DNA of 64,000 nucleotides from VFJJ01 sp031362415. Its GTDB lineage: Bacteria; Actinomycetota; Acidimicrobiia; IMCC26256; VFJJ01. Where the stretch lies: the NCBI GenBank assembly GCA_031362415.1, contig JANLSK010000329.1, positions 1-64,000 on the forward strand, read 5' to 3'. This document shows, one piece after another, positions 1 to 8,649 of this stretch (positions are counted from its first letter, which is position 1; each line of letters opens with the position of its first letter). The translations under genes were made by a program, and so were the position numbers. Below the pieces are notes generated by a model, which was not told where the DNA came from, made no database searches, and saw only the letters and a list, made by a program, of their open reading frames with translations.

Positions 1-641
1 TCGACCCGGGTGATCCCGAGTCGCTCGGCGGCCGTCGGGCCGAGAACGGCGACCCGTTCCGCTCGCTGAGAGTGGAACTCGTCGATGAGCCGTCCGGTGC
101 GCAGGTCGGCGTGGACGGCGTCGAAGAGACCAGGTGAGACCGCCGAGATCGTGAGCTTGAACTCGGTCTGGCTCTGCGGATCACGGATGGGCGACGCCGC
201 CACGAGCGCGTTCCCAGTCTTGACGGTGCTCAGGTTTCCGACCGCGGCCACGCCGTTCAGGCGACTCAGGCGGGCCGGTGCATCCCAAGGGAGCACAAGG
301 GTTGCGCCGCCGCCGGCCGCTGGTCGAGGGCTCACCACGATCTCGGTGGCGGCCAGGGCGTCGAAGCGACCGACGATGCGGTTGCCCGCGGTGCGGGAGA
401 GGCCGAGGGTGGCGACCAGGGCGGCGAGGCCGAAGACCGTCCCGACGACCGTGAGGACCATCCGGCCGGGCCGGGCGAACAGGCTGTCGGTGGCCTCGTT
501 GACGAGGTCTCGAGCTGTCATCCCGGACGGGGTGATGAGCTGCGAGCTCGGGTCGGCGCCGCTCGGGTCGGCGCCGCCAGTATCTCGACTCCGGCGGAGC
601 CGTGGGAATGGGTGGAGTCGTGGGAATCGGATCCGGGCCAT
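1..641 (-). CDS. MacB/FtsX-type ABC transporter permease, 3' end cut by window edge
   Basis: N-terminal part (about 213 residues) of an ABC exporter permease. After a hydrophilic start comes a first membrane segment (reading RPGRMVLTVVGTVFGLAALV), then the extracytoplasmic MacB core with 'TAGNRIVGRFDALAATEIVV', closely parallel to the permease at 57556-58800. The ATG (641-639) shares one base with the TGA of the upstream ATPase, so the two are translationally coupled. The membrane-proximal C-terminal half with the remaining three helices lies outside the window. With its partners it should form a MacB-like mechanotransmission exporter acting on an extracytoplasmic substrate; the substrate is unknown. 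Confidence 0.85.
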   Translation of the reverse strand, partial: MARIRFPRLHPFPRLRRSRDTGGADPSGADPSSQLITPSGMTARDLVNEATDSLFARPGRMVLTVVGTVFGLAALVATLGLSRTAGNRIVGRFDALAATEIVVSPRPAAGGGATLVLPWDAPARLSRLNGVAAVGNLSTVKTGNALVAASPIRDPQSQTEFKLTISAVSPGLFDAVHADLRTGRLIDEFHSQRAERVAVLGPTAAERLGITRV

Positions 642-1390
642 CACGCCACCCGTCCCAACGTGCCGTCGACCATGCGCACGACCCGGTGGGCTCGTTCTGA
701 GACCTGGTGCTCGTGCGTGATCATGACGATCGTCGTCCCCTGGGCGTTCAGCTCGGAGAACAGGTCGAGCACGGTGGCGGTGTTGACCGAGTCGAGGTTG
801 CCTGTCGGCTCGTCACACAGGAGCAGCCGGGGCGAACCCATCAGGGCCCGGGCGATCGAGGCCCGCTGGCGCTCGCCGCCCGAGAGACGGGTGGGGAGGA
901 ACTCGGCTCGATGGCCCAGCCCGACGAGATCGAGCGCCACCCGGGCCCGAGCCCGCCGATCGCGCCAGGGGGCTCGGCGGTAGACGTCGGAGAGCATCAC
1001 GTTCTCGGTGACGGTGCGGTGGGCGAGGAGGTGGAACGACTGGAACACGAAGCCGATACCCCGACAACGCAGACCGGCCCGCTGCTTGTCGGTGAGATCG
1101 GCGACCTCGGTGCCGTCGAACCGGTACGACCCCGAGGTGAGGGTGTCGAGGCAGCCGATGACGTTGAGGAGGGTCGACTTGCCCGAGCCCGACGGCCCGA
1201 CGATGGCCAGCCAGTCGCCATCGTCGACGGTGAGATTGACGTCGATCAGAGCGTCCACCGGGGGGCTGGTCTCGAAACGCCGACCCAGGCCGGTGAGCTC
1301 GATGACCGGGGGGGCGACCGCTATGGTGGTGGCCGGGGAGGTGGTGGCCGGGGAGGTGCTCGCCGCGGGGGAGTCAGCTCGATCAAGCAC
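641..1390 (-). CDS. ABC transporter ATP-binding protein (MacB/LolD family)
   Basis: ATPase of the left-hand exporter. Walker A (GPSGSGKST), Q-loop (FVFQSFHLLAHRT), signature LSGGERQR, Walker B (LLLCDEPTGNLDS) and the switch His (ITHEH) are all present, in the order and spacing of MacB/LolD ATPases. I place the start at GTG 1390, which overlaps the stop of the adaptor gene (GTGCTTGA), giving about 249 residues. The same frame stays open upstream to an ATG at 1513, but that stretch reads as Gln/Arg/Thr low complexity and is the shadow of a Thr/Asp-rich repeat ending the adaptor. The order adaptor, ATPase, permease is identical to 57556-61492. Confidence 0.9.
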   Translation of the reverse strand: MLDRADSPAASTSPATTSPATTIAVAPPVIELTGLGRRFETSPPVDALIDVNLTVDDGDWLAIVGPSGSGKSTLLNVIGCLDTLTSGSYRFDGTEVADLTDKQRAGLRCRGIGFVFQSFHLLAHRTVTENVMLSDVYRRAPWRDRRARARVALDLVGLGHRAEFLPTRLSGGERQRASIARALMGSPRLLLCDEPTGNLDSVNTATVLDLFSELNAQGTTIVMITHEHQVSERAHRVVRMVDGTLGRVA

Positions 1391-3626
1391 CGGTTGCTCC
1401 CTGCGTCGAGTCGGAGCTCGCTCCGATTGCCGTGTCTGGCGTTGTGACTGAGGTCGTGTCTGGCGTGGTGTCTGATCCTGTGTCTGTCGTCGTGTCTGGC
1501 GTGGTGTCTGCACCGGGTGGGGCGCCGCCGCCGTCGAAGCCGATCACGACGAGATCGCCCGCCCGAAGACTGCCGTCGACGGCGACGATCGCCACGTAGC
1601 CGTCGGCTGACAGGCCGGGTTCGACGCTGACGAACTCGATGACACCGTCGACGCTGCGCTGCACCCTCGACGAGCCGTCGGGAGCGAGGGTGACGGCTGA
1701 GACCGGAACCGCCAGCACCGTTCCGCCGGACGACTCGACCGCGATCGTCAACCGTACCGAGGCCCCCACCAGACGGGCGGGGGGCTCCTCGACCTGGGTC
1801 TCGAAGTAGATGTGGAACCCGTCGACCCCGTTGGTGCCCGGAGCATCGGCGACCCGCTTCACCACGCCGGTGGTGGCGATCCCGAGCTCGGGCTCGTCGA
1901 TCTCGACGATCATGCCCGGCTGCACGAGGGCCGCGTCGGCGACGGCCAGCCCGGCATCCACCGACACCTGCGCGTCGGTGACCGTCATGACCGCGCCCAG
2001 CACCTGGGAACCCTTGCCCACCTTGAGCTCGGAGACCCTGACCGGTGACGACTCGACGAACACGATCTCGTCGGCCGGAACCTGGACGCCAGCCCGACGT
2101 CGGGCCAGGTCGGCAGCCTGGAGCGCCAGGTCGGCCACGGTCGTGCGGGCGTCGACCGACAGCTGGGCATTGGCCACCGAACGCCCGGCGGAACCGACGC
2201 CATCCTGGGCGGCCCCGACCTCGGCGGCGATCGTCGCGGCCGCCGACTCGGCGTCCTCGACGGCCCTGATCCCGCTCAGGTGGACGATCTCGGCGTTGGC
2301 CTGGGCGATGGAAAGCTCCCGCTCGGCTGCTGTGATCTCGCTCGCGGTCGGCTGCCTGGGTTTGAGATGAGCGTCGAGCGCAGCCTGTTTGGCTGCGACC
2401 TCGGCACTGGCGGTGGTGTTGGCTGCGGCTGCGGTGGCTGTAGCGGCGTCCAGCGCTCCCTGGGCACCGTTCTGGACTGCCTGGGCGTCGGCGACCGTAC
2501 GGGCGCCGTTCTGGCGGATGGTCTCGGCGCTCGACCGGGCCGTTGCCAGCTCGGCCTGCGCCGTGGCGATTTGCGCCGGTGTCGACGACCCATCGGCGAT
2601 GACCGCGTCCAGCGCGGCCTGACGGGCGGCGACATCGGCGTTGGCGGCGATATTGGCTGCGGCGCTTTCGGCCTGGGCGCCGGCCAACGTGGCCGGGGCG
2701 CTGTTCAGTGCCGCTTGGGCATCGGCGACGGCCCGAGCACCGGCCAACCGGATCGCCGACGCGTTGGCCTGGGCCAGGTTGAGCTCAGCCGTGGCCGTGG
2801 CGATCTCGGCTGGCGTCGCGGAGGGGACGACCGGGCCCGAGCGCAGGGCGTCGAGGGTCACCTGGCGAGTTGTCACCTCAGCGGCTGCTACACGGTCGGC
2901 TGCGGCGGCCTCGGCCCGAGCCCGCTCGGCCGCCCCCGGGGCCCGATTGGCCCGGGCCCGGGCCGCGTCCAGCGTCGTCTGGGCCGAGCTCAGGTTGGCC
3001 TGGGCGCTGGCCACGGAGTCGCTGGCGCTCGCCGCCTCAGCCCGGGCGGTCGCCAAATCGGTCTCCCGGGCTCGCACGGCCACGAGCTGTTCGACGGTGG
3101 CCGAGAAGCCGGTGAACCCCGCGGCGGTGTACCACGCGCTCACCCCGGTCTCGGTCTGCTCGTCGTAGACCCCGTCGACCGGCCCGGGGTCGACGCCCAA
3201 GCGCATCAGTGCCTCCTCGAGCTGACGCACGTCCTGCCCGCTCAGGCCCGGGCCCAGGTCGCGCGACATCGGTTGAGCCCCGACGAGCACGAACACGGGC
3301 CGACCCGACGCGGTCAGCGCCACCGCACCCTCGTCGAGCTGAGCCCCCGCGAGGGGGAGGTCGGAGACCAGCCCCGGGTTGGGCTTGAGCGCGGACGTGG
3401 CGACGGTGAGCGACTGGGGCGATCCGAAGCGTCCGGTGCCGCGGGTGACGACGTCACTCGAGAGCAGACGGTCCTCGACGGGGACGAGGATCGGCGACGC
3501 CTGGGGCGCCGAGGTTCGGGCGGCGACCTCGGCCGGGGAGCTGATCCGGCTGCCGGCGAGCCATCCGCCGACCGACGACGTCACCACCGCCGTGATCACC
3601 AATGCTGACTTCAAGCGCCTGTTCAT
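1383..3626 (-). CDS. HlyD-like adaptor with peptidoglycan-binding domain (747 aa)
   Basis: Extracytoplasmic adaptor of the left-hand exporter. An N-terminal membrane anchor (ALVITAVVTSSVGGWLAG, about residues 8-25) is followed by a short beta segment, then a PG_binding_1 domain around residues 125-170 (QDVRQLEEALMRLGVDPGPVDG, then VYDEQTETGVSAWY). Next is a very long Ala/Gln coiled coil of about 300 residues containing at least three copies of a roughly 70-residue unit (A-x-RQ-x-ALDA ... AEIATA-x-AEL ... GAR-x-VADAQA). Then come lipoyl/beta-barrel-like regions. The last about 45 residues are a Thr/Asp/Pro repeat. The coil is much longer than in the 628-residue homologue at 59606-61492. The adaptor probably links the permease to the cell wall. 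Confidence 0.85.
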   Translation of the reverse strand: MNRRLKSALVITAVVTSSVGGWLAGSRISSPAEVAARTSAPQASPILVPVEDRLLSSDVVTRGTGRFGSPQSLTVATSALKPNPGLVSDLPLAGAQLDEGAVALTASGRPVFVLVGAQPMSRDLGPGLSGQDVRQLEEALMRLGVDPGPVDGVYDEQTETGVSAWYTAAGFTGFSATVEQLVAVRARETDLATARAEAASASDSVASAQANLSSAQTTLDAARARANRAPGAAERARAEAAAADRVAAAEVTTRQVTLDALRSGPVVPSATPAEIATATAELNLAQANASAIRLAGARAVADAQAALNSAPATLAGAQAESAAANIAANADVAARQAALDAVIADGSSTPAQIATAQAELATARSSAETIRQNGARTVADAQAVQNGAQGALDAATATAAAANTTASAEVAAKQAALDAHLKPRQPTASEITAAERELSIAQANAEIVHLSGIRAVEDAESAAATIAAEVGAAQDGVGSAGRSVANAQLSVDARTTVADLALQAADLARRRAGVQVPADEIVFVESSPVRVSELKVGKGSQVLGAVMTVTDAQVSVDAGLAVADAALVQPGMIVEIDEPELGIATTGVVKRVADAPGTNGVDGFHIYFETQVEEPPARLVGASVRLTIAVESSGGTVLAVPVSAVTLAPDGSSRVQRSVDGVIEFVSVEPGLSADGYVAIVAVDGSLRAGDLVVIGFDGGGAPPGADTTPDTTTDTGSDTTPDTTSVTTPDTAIGASSDSTQGATGA

Positions 3627-3851
3627 GACGACTCGTTTCTGGCTGCACTAGTTCGAGCTGCTGAGTGCGGATCTGCCCCGATTGCCCGGGGCTCTCCCGT
3701 CCGAGAGGACGTGTGGAGCTGCCTGAAGTTCTAACGGTGAGTAGCTGAACGTGCGCTGAGTACCGACGGAACCCGGCGCAACGCAGTTCAGGAGGTGTTC
3801 AGCGCACGCATGGAACGGTGAGCTCCACACCAGCGACCAAGGAGATTTCCC
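3627..3851. promoter_or_regulatory. Divergent promoter region with iterated GTTCA/TGAA half-sites
   Basis: Intergenic region between the exporter operon (minus) and the lipoprotein gene (plus). It holds GTTCAG at 3786 and 3797, exactly 11 bp apart, and the complementary CTGAAG/CTGAAC at 3723 and 3745, 22 bp apart. CGTGCGCTGA (3750-3759) is repeated inverted at 3799-3808. The direct 11-bp GTTCA pair resembles the layout of the Streptomyces PHO box (PhoP), but only the GTTCA core matches. A good ribosome-binding site AAGGAGA lies just before the plus-strand ATG at 3852. No clear -10 was assigned. Confidence 0.45.
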
Positions 3852-4817
3852 ATGCCCACCAATGAATCCCGACGAGCACGGCGTCGACCCCTCGCCGTCG
3901 TGAGCCTGGCCACGACCCTCGGAATCGCGCTGTCGGCCTGTGGAGGAGGCGGCGGTGGTGGAGGCGGTGGGAGCGTCAGCCCCGGTTCAACCGTTCCCGG
4001 TACGGCCGCCGCTGCCGGTTCCCCGAACCCGGGTTCGACCGCATCTGGTCGTGCCGTGTTCGGCGCTGAGGAGTTCGGCCTCTCACTCGAGGAGCTGGCC
4101 TCCCGGGTCGAGTCGACCGAAGCCCTGATCGGGACGTGCATGTCGGCCGCGGGCTTCGAGTACGTGCCGATCGACTTCGCATCCATCAAGGTGGTGATGG
4201 ACAGCGGGGGGAGCGCTCCCGGGCTCTCCGACGAGCAGTTCGTGGCGCAGTTCGGGCTGGGCGTGACCACACAGTTCGACCAGCCGCTCATCAGCTTCCG
4301 GGCCGGGCCCGAGAACAACGCCGTCTTCGACGGGCTCTCCGAAGCCGATCACGTCGCCTATTCCCACACCCTCTGGGGTGACACGCCCGACTGGAACCTG
4401 GCTCGGGCCGTCGAGGAGGAGGACTTTTCACAGACCGGTGGCTGCACCCGATCGGCTGCGGAGCAGAGCTTCTCAACCGAGGAGTTGACCGGCTCCTACC
4501 TCAACCCGGCCGACAAGTTCATCGCCCAGGATCCCCGAATGGTCGCGGCCTTCCAGGCGTGGTCGGACTGCATGCGTGACGACGGCTTCGAGTACGACCA
4601 CCCGGATGCGATCGTCGACGATCTCACCGAGCGGCTGGCCGCCATCGCCGAGGGCCAGGACCCGCGCACCCTGACCGGCTCGGCCCTCGACGCTCTCACC
4701 GAGCTCCAGGGCGAGGAGCTGGCCATCGCCGCCATCGCCGTCGCCTGTGAGGAGGACCACATCGTCGACGTGGAGGAGCAGGTCGAGCGAGAAGTCTTCG
4801 GCGCCCTGCCAAGCTAG
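3852..4817 (+). CDS. Secreted lipoprotein, four-cysteine family (321 aa)
   Basis: Lipoprotein with a signal sequence and lipobox LSAC (lipidated Cys30), then a ten-glycine linker. The mature part has four cysteines at 96, 198, 240 and 299 in the contexts CM..AGFEYVPID, GGC, DCM..DGF and AVAC. The same four contexts occur in the lipoproteins at 61534-62721 and 62838-63956, so these form a paralogous family; two disulphides are likely. It is transcribed divergently from the left-hand exporter operon, which ties it to that exporter. RBS AAGGAGA supports the ATG. Function is not recognised; a substrate, chaperone or sensor of the exporter are equally possible. Confidence 0.8.
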   Translation: MPTNESRRARRRPLAVVSLATTLGIALSACGGGGGGGGGGSVSPGSTVPGTAAAAGSPNPGSTASGRAVFGAEEFGLSLEELASRVESTEALIGTCMSAAGFEYVPIDFASIKVVMDSGGSAPGLSDEQFVAQFGLGVTTQFDQPLISFRAGPENNAVFDGLSEADHVAYSHTLWGDTPDWNLARAVEEEDFSQTGGCTRSAAEQSFSTEELTGSYLNPADKFIAQDPRMVAAFQAWSDCMRDDGFEYDHPDAIVDDLTERLAAIAEGQDPRTLTGSALDALTELQGEELAIAAIAVACEEDHIVDVEEQVEREVFGALPS

Positions 4818-5126
4818 TGCTGCCTCCAAGTGCCTTCGGCACGTCGGCTGCGAATTCGGGACCTCGCTGCCCTCGGCGAAGGTCAATGGCTTGGGTCAAC
4901 GGCAGCGGTAGGGGAACCTCACGATCGGCCGACCAACTGCTGGCGGTCGGCTGACGGTCCGCTGAAATCCTGCGAAACGTGCTCATCGCGCCCGCCTCGA
5001 CCTCGTTGCGGCTCAACTCGCGAGGGCCCGATGCCGAACGACCATGCGGGTGCCTGATCCGCTGGGATCGACCAGGCGCCCGGGCTCGGCCGCCGAGGGC
5101 GGGCCCTGCCGATCACGGGCCGAGCC
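4818..5126. other. Intergenic region, small hairpin only
   Basis: About 300 bp without a convincing gene. A 5-bp hairpin (GTGCC TTC GGCAC, 4830-4842) sits 12 bases after the lipoprotein stop and could be a weak terminator; there is no T-run. No confident promoter for the downstream kinase gene was found, although it must lie here. Confidence 0.4.
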
Positions 5127-8100
5127 GTGGTTCGGATGGCTGGGGACGGGATGCTTCGCTACAAGGGGATCCGCTTCAAGCTCGCAGCGGTGTTGGTGGC
5201 GCCGACACTGGCGCTCGTCACCCTCGCGGGACTGGGCTATACCGACCGTCGGGCCGCGGTCGAGTCGGCCGACACCATCACCCGGCTGGCGGGGCTCGCT
5301 GGCCGAATCGGTCCCGTCGTGCACGAGCTGCAAATCGAACGCGATCTCGCGGTGGCCCCTCTTTCGAGCGCCGGCGGCGGCTCGTCCACGATGGCGAGCA
5401 ACGTCGACGCCGCTGTCTCGGCGTTCGAGGCTGAAGCCTCGGCGTCCAAGGATCTTGCCGTCGGCGCCGAGTTCGGCGCGAACGTCGACCGGGCGCTGGC
5501 CGGCCTCGCGAGGCTTCCCGAGATCCGGGCCCTGGCGGGCACTGACATCAGGGCGGCCTTCGCTGGATACACCGAGGTCATCGCCGACCTCCTCGCGGTC
5601 GACGGTCGCATCCCGGCCGAGACGACCGAGCCCGAGCTGGCGGCCCATGTGACCGCCTACGTCGCGCTGGCCGAGGGCAAGGAGTACGCCGCCCAGGAGC
5701 ACAGCCTTGTCGACAGCTTCTGGAACATCAGCGCCCTGACCGGCGATGAGCTCCAGCGCCTGGTAGCCATCGTGGCATTGCAGGACGAGGCGTACTCGCG
5801 CTTCGAAGCCGCAGCGACCGACACCGAACGCGCGTGGCTGACCGAGGTCTTCGAAAGCGCTGACGGGCGAAAAGTCGTCGAGCTCCGTTCCCAGTTGCTT
5901 TCGATCTCCTCGGCGGGCGAGCTCGCCGTCGATCCTTCGATCTGGACCTACTACGCCAGCAGGCGCCACGAAGCCCTCAAGGTGGTCCAGGACCGTCTCG
6001 ATCAGGAGATCATCGAACTGTCGGCGGCGTTGCGGGACAAGGCCGATCGGGAGTCGTTGCTGTTCGCGGCGGGTGCGGCGATCGCGGTGCTCCTCGCCCT
6101 CCTCATTGCCACTGCCGTGGTCCGAGCAATCCTGAGCCCGCTCCGGCGCCTGACCGACGCGGCCCACTCGATCGCGCGGGTGCAGCTCCCTGGACTCGTG
6201 GAGCGGCTCAAGAGCCCGGGCGGCGATACCGGGACCGTCCACATCGAGAACGTCCAGGTCGAGTCGGACGACGAGATCGGCCAGCTCGCCGAGGCGTTCA
6301 ACGCCATTCAGGCTGTGGCGGTCGAGGTCGCTCGCGAGCAGGCGGTCGTGCTGCGCAAGGGGATCAGCGATCTCTACGTGAACCTGGCCCGCCGCAACCA
6401 GAGCCTGCTCGACCGTCAGATCAGCTTCCTCGACGAGCTCGAAGCCAGCGAGCGCGACCCCGACACGCTCGAGAACCTCTTCACGCTCGACCATCTGGCG
6501 ACGCGTATGCGCCGCAACGCCGAGAGCCTGCTCGTGCTCGCCGGCGTCGAGCCGAACCGGCGGTGGGAGCGCGCCGTCGCCTTGTCGGACGTGATCCGAG
6601 GCGCCATCGGCGAGATCGAGGACTTCTCGCGCATCGACCTCGTCGCCTTCGACGACGCGACCATCGTGGGCCGTGCAGCCGTCGACGCGGCACACCTGCT
6701 CGCCGAGCTCATCGAGAACGCGGCGCACTTCTCGCCGCCCGAATCGCGCGTCGAGGTCTCGGGTCTGCTGGGCGGGCACGCCTACCTGATCACCGTGGTC
6801 GACCATGGGATCGGCATGAGCGAGGCCCACCTCCTCGAGAACAACTCGCTCCTCATCAAGCCACCGGTGATGGGCCTGGCGCTCAGTCGCACGCTCGGGA
6901 TGATCGTCGTCGCCCGCCTCGCCAGCCGGTTCGGCATCACGGTGCGACTGCTGCCGACCCCCGGCGGCGGGATCACCGTCCATGTCACGCTCCCGCTGGG
7001 GTTGCTGTCGGATGCGACGGCCACGGCCGGTCTCATGCAGGTGAGCGCGGGTTCTGGTGGGCTCCGCAACGGGGTCTCGGGCAGCTTTGGCGACGTCATG
7101 CCGAGCCGCCTCCAGGGTCGAACGCGCACCAACACCACCGGTCGTCCAGCGGGATCGTCCGGTGAGCGCTCCGGTGCGTCGGTGAGCGCTCCGTCGGATC
7201 CGGTCTCCCCGGACGGGCCCACGGCGGGGACGCACCGACGCACGGGTGGGGTCCCGGTCGCTCCCGAGGCCCTGGCCACACCCGCGCCGGGCTCGAAGGC
7301 CCCGGGCGCCAAGGCACCGGGTTCGAAGGCGCCGGGTTCGAAGGCGCCGGGCTCGGGGCGAGGAGCCGCACCGGTCCCGGCCGCACCGGTCCCGGCCACC
7401 CCGGGCACGTCGGCACCGGGTTCGTCGTCGCGGCCTGATGTACCCCGGACGCCCATCGCTCGCCCCGCTGCGCCCACACCGACCGCGGTGCCGTCACCGG
7501 ACAAGCTCCGCCAGGTCATCGAGGCGTTGTCGGGATCGTCGTCGCCGAAAGCAGCTCCGACGGCCGAGCCCGCGGCGCTCCGTCGTGCTCCCAACCCCGA
7601 CGATGCGCTCCCTCGACGCCGGGGCTCGGGTGAGACGCCGCCAGCCGAGACTCCGTCGAGTCCCGAAGTCGGGACGGCCACGCCGCCAATCTCGGGCCGG
7701 GCTCGCGGCTCAGGCCTGCGCCCGGCGAGCCCGCTCCCGGCGCGTCCGGCTGACCCCGCACATCCGCCCGCTCCCCCCAGTGTCGAAGCTCTCCCTCAGC
7801 GGCGAGCGACGTCCGGCATCACGGCCGTCACCGATGCCACGAGCGCCCCGGGACCGGCACCGGCACAGAGACCGGCGTCGACCACGGCCCGATCACGAGG
7901 CTCCGGTCAACCTCAGGCCCAAGGCGCCGAGCTGTCGGAGTCGGCCCGGGTCGACGCTCTGCCCCAGCGCCGCGCTCCGAGTTCCGGTCCGAGTTCCGGT
8001 CCGGGAGCGACGGCAGCGACGGCCGCGACGGATGGCGCGAGCGGTCCCCGTTCCGCAGGGGCCGCGGCGGCCGGACGACCTCGAACACCCGAAGAGGTGC

Positions 8101-8213
8101 GCTTGATGTTGAGCAGCTATCGGTCGGGTCGCAAGAAGGGACAGGCGGCTGCTGTCGCTGCCACGGGAACGAACGCTTCCGACGTGATCGTCAGCCAGGA
8201 CGAACCGCGATGA
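5127..8213 (+). CDS. Conservon sensor kinase-like protein CvnA (NIT-HAMP-HATPase, 1028 aa)
   Basis: First gene of a conservon. A membrane segment near residues 18-40 is followed by an extracytoplasmic helical NIT-type (nitrate/nitrite-sensing) domain to about 305, a second membrane helix (about 311-336, LLFAAGAAIAVLLALLIA), HAMP, an atypical dimerisation region (DHLATRMRRNAESLLVLAG) and an HATPase_c domain with N-box LAELIENAAHFSPP and G-box DHGIGM. From about residue 640 a Pro/Ala/Ser tail of nearly 390 residues carries APGSK tandem repeats and three (D/E)ALP(Q/R)RR motifs, ending in TPEEVRLMLSSYRSG, the usual end of these kinases. Starts are GTG 5127, ATG 5136 or ATG 5151; the last has GGGGA 4 bases upstream. 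Confidence 0.88.
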   Translation: MVRMAGDGMLRYKGIRFKLAAVLVAPTLALVTLAGLGYTDRRAAVESADTITRLAGLAGRIGPVVHELQIERDLAVAPLSSAGGGSSTMASNVDAAVSAFEAEASASKDLAVGAEFGANVDRALAGLARLPEIRALAGTDIRAAFAGYTEVIADLLAVDGRIPAETTEPELAAHVTAYVALAEGKEYAAQEHSLVDSFWNISALTGDELQRLVAIVALQDEAYSRFEAAATDTERAWLTEVFESADGRKVVELRSQLLSISSAGELAVDPSIWTYYASRRHEALKVVQDRLDQEIIELSAALRDKADRESLLFAAGAAIAVLLALLIATAVVRAILSPLRRLTDAAHSIARVQLPGLVERLKSPGGDTGTVHIENVQVESDDEIGQLAEAFNAIQAVAVEVAREQAVVLRKGISDLYVNLARRNQSLLDRQISFLDELEASERDPDTLENLFTLDHLATRMRRNAESLLVLAGVEPNRRWERAVALSDVIRGAIGEIEDFSRIDLVAFDDATIVGRAAVDAAHLLAELIENAAHFSPPESRVEVSGLLGGHAYLITVVDHGIGMSEAHLLENNSLLIKPPVMGLALSRTLGMIVVARLASRFGITVRLLPTPGGGITVHVTLPLGLLSDATATAGLMQVSAGSGGLRNGVSGSFGDVMPSRLQGRTRTNTTGRPAGSSGERSGASVSAPSDPVSPDGPTAGTHRRTGGVPVAPEALATPAPGSKAPGAKAPGSKAPGSKAPGSGRGAAPVPAAPVPATPGTSAPGSSSRPDVPRTPIARPAAPTPTAVPSPDKLRQVIEALSGSSSPKAAPTAEPAALRRAPNPDDALPRRRGSGETPPAETPSSPEVGTATPPISGRARGSGLRPASPLPARPADPAHPPAPPSVEALPQRRATSGITAVTDATSAPGPAPAQRPASTTARSRGSGQPQAQGAELSESARVDALPQRRAPSSGPSSGPGATAATAATDGASGPRSAGAAAAGRPRTPEEVRLMLSSYRSGRKKGQAAAVAATGTNASDVIVSQDEPR

Positions 8214-8226
8214 TGAGGGAAATCTG

Positions 8227-8649
8227 ATGAACGAACTGAGTCACAGCGCCCGCAACCTGAACTGGCTCGTCCAGAGCTTCGTTCGCGAGGTGCCCGGCGT
8301 TCTCGATTCCGTGGTGGTCTCGGCCGACGGGTTGGCGATCGCGACCTCCGACGGCTTGACCCGGGAGGACGCCGATCGACTGGCTGCGGTCGCCTCCGGG
8401 CTCATCAGCCTGGCCTATGGAACCGCAGCTCGCTTCCAGGGCGGCGCCGTCAACGAGATCATCATCGAGATGGAGGCGCTGTTCCTGTTCGTGAGCGGCA
8501 TCAGCGACGGCTCCTGCCTGTGCGTCGTCGCCGATGCCGGCTGCGATGTCGGGCTCGTGGGCTACGAGATGGCGGTGCTCGTCGAACGTGCAGGCACCGT
8601 GCTCACCCCCGAGCTCCGGGCCGAGCTCCAGGCGGCGCTTCCGCGATGA
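8227..8649 (+). CDS. Roadblock/LC7 domain protein CvnB
   Basis: A 140-residue roadblock/LC7 protein (VPGVLDSVVVSADGLAIATS, then EDADRLAAVASGLISLA), second member of the conservon. Roadblock proteins of this type act as partners or GAP-like regulators of the small MglA-like GTPase encoded two genes downstream and associate with the kinase-like CvnA at the membrane. The gene starts 13 bases after the CvnA stop behind GAGGGAAATCTG, and its TGA overlaps the next ATG (ATGA at 8646-8649). Confidence 0.92.
   Translation: MNELSHSARNLNWLVQSFVREVPGVLDSVVVSADGLAIATSDGLTREDADRLAAVASGLISLAYGTAARFQGGAVNEIIIEMEALFLFVSGISDGSCLCVVADAGCDVGLVGYEMAVLVERAGTVLTPELRAELQAALPR

Noticed and set aside
1391..1513. N-terminal extension of the left ATPase to ATG 1513
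   Set aside because: The Gln/Arg/Thr sequence is the shadow of the adaptor's Thr/Asp repeat; GTG 1390 overlaps the adaptor stop as in a coupled operon.
5013..7235. 740-codon minus-strand ORF opposite CvnA
   Set aside because: Arg/Asp/His-rich shadow of the kinase gene with no recognisable domain.
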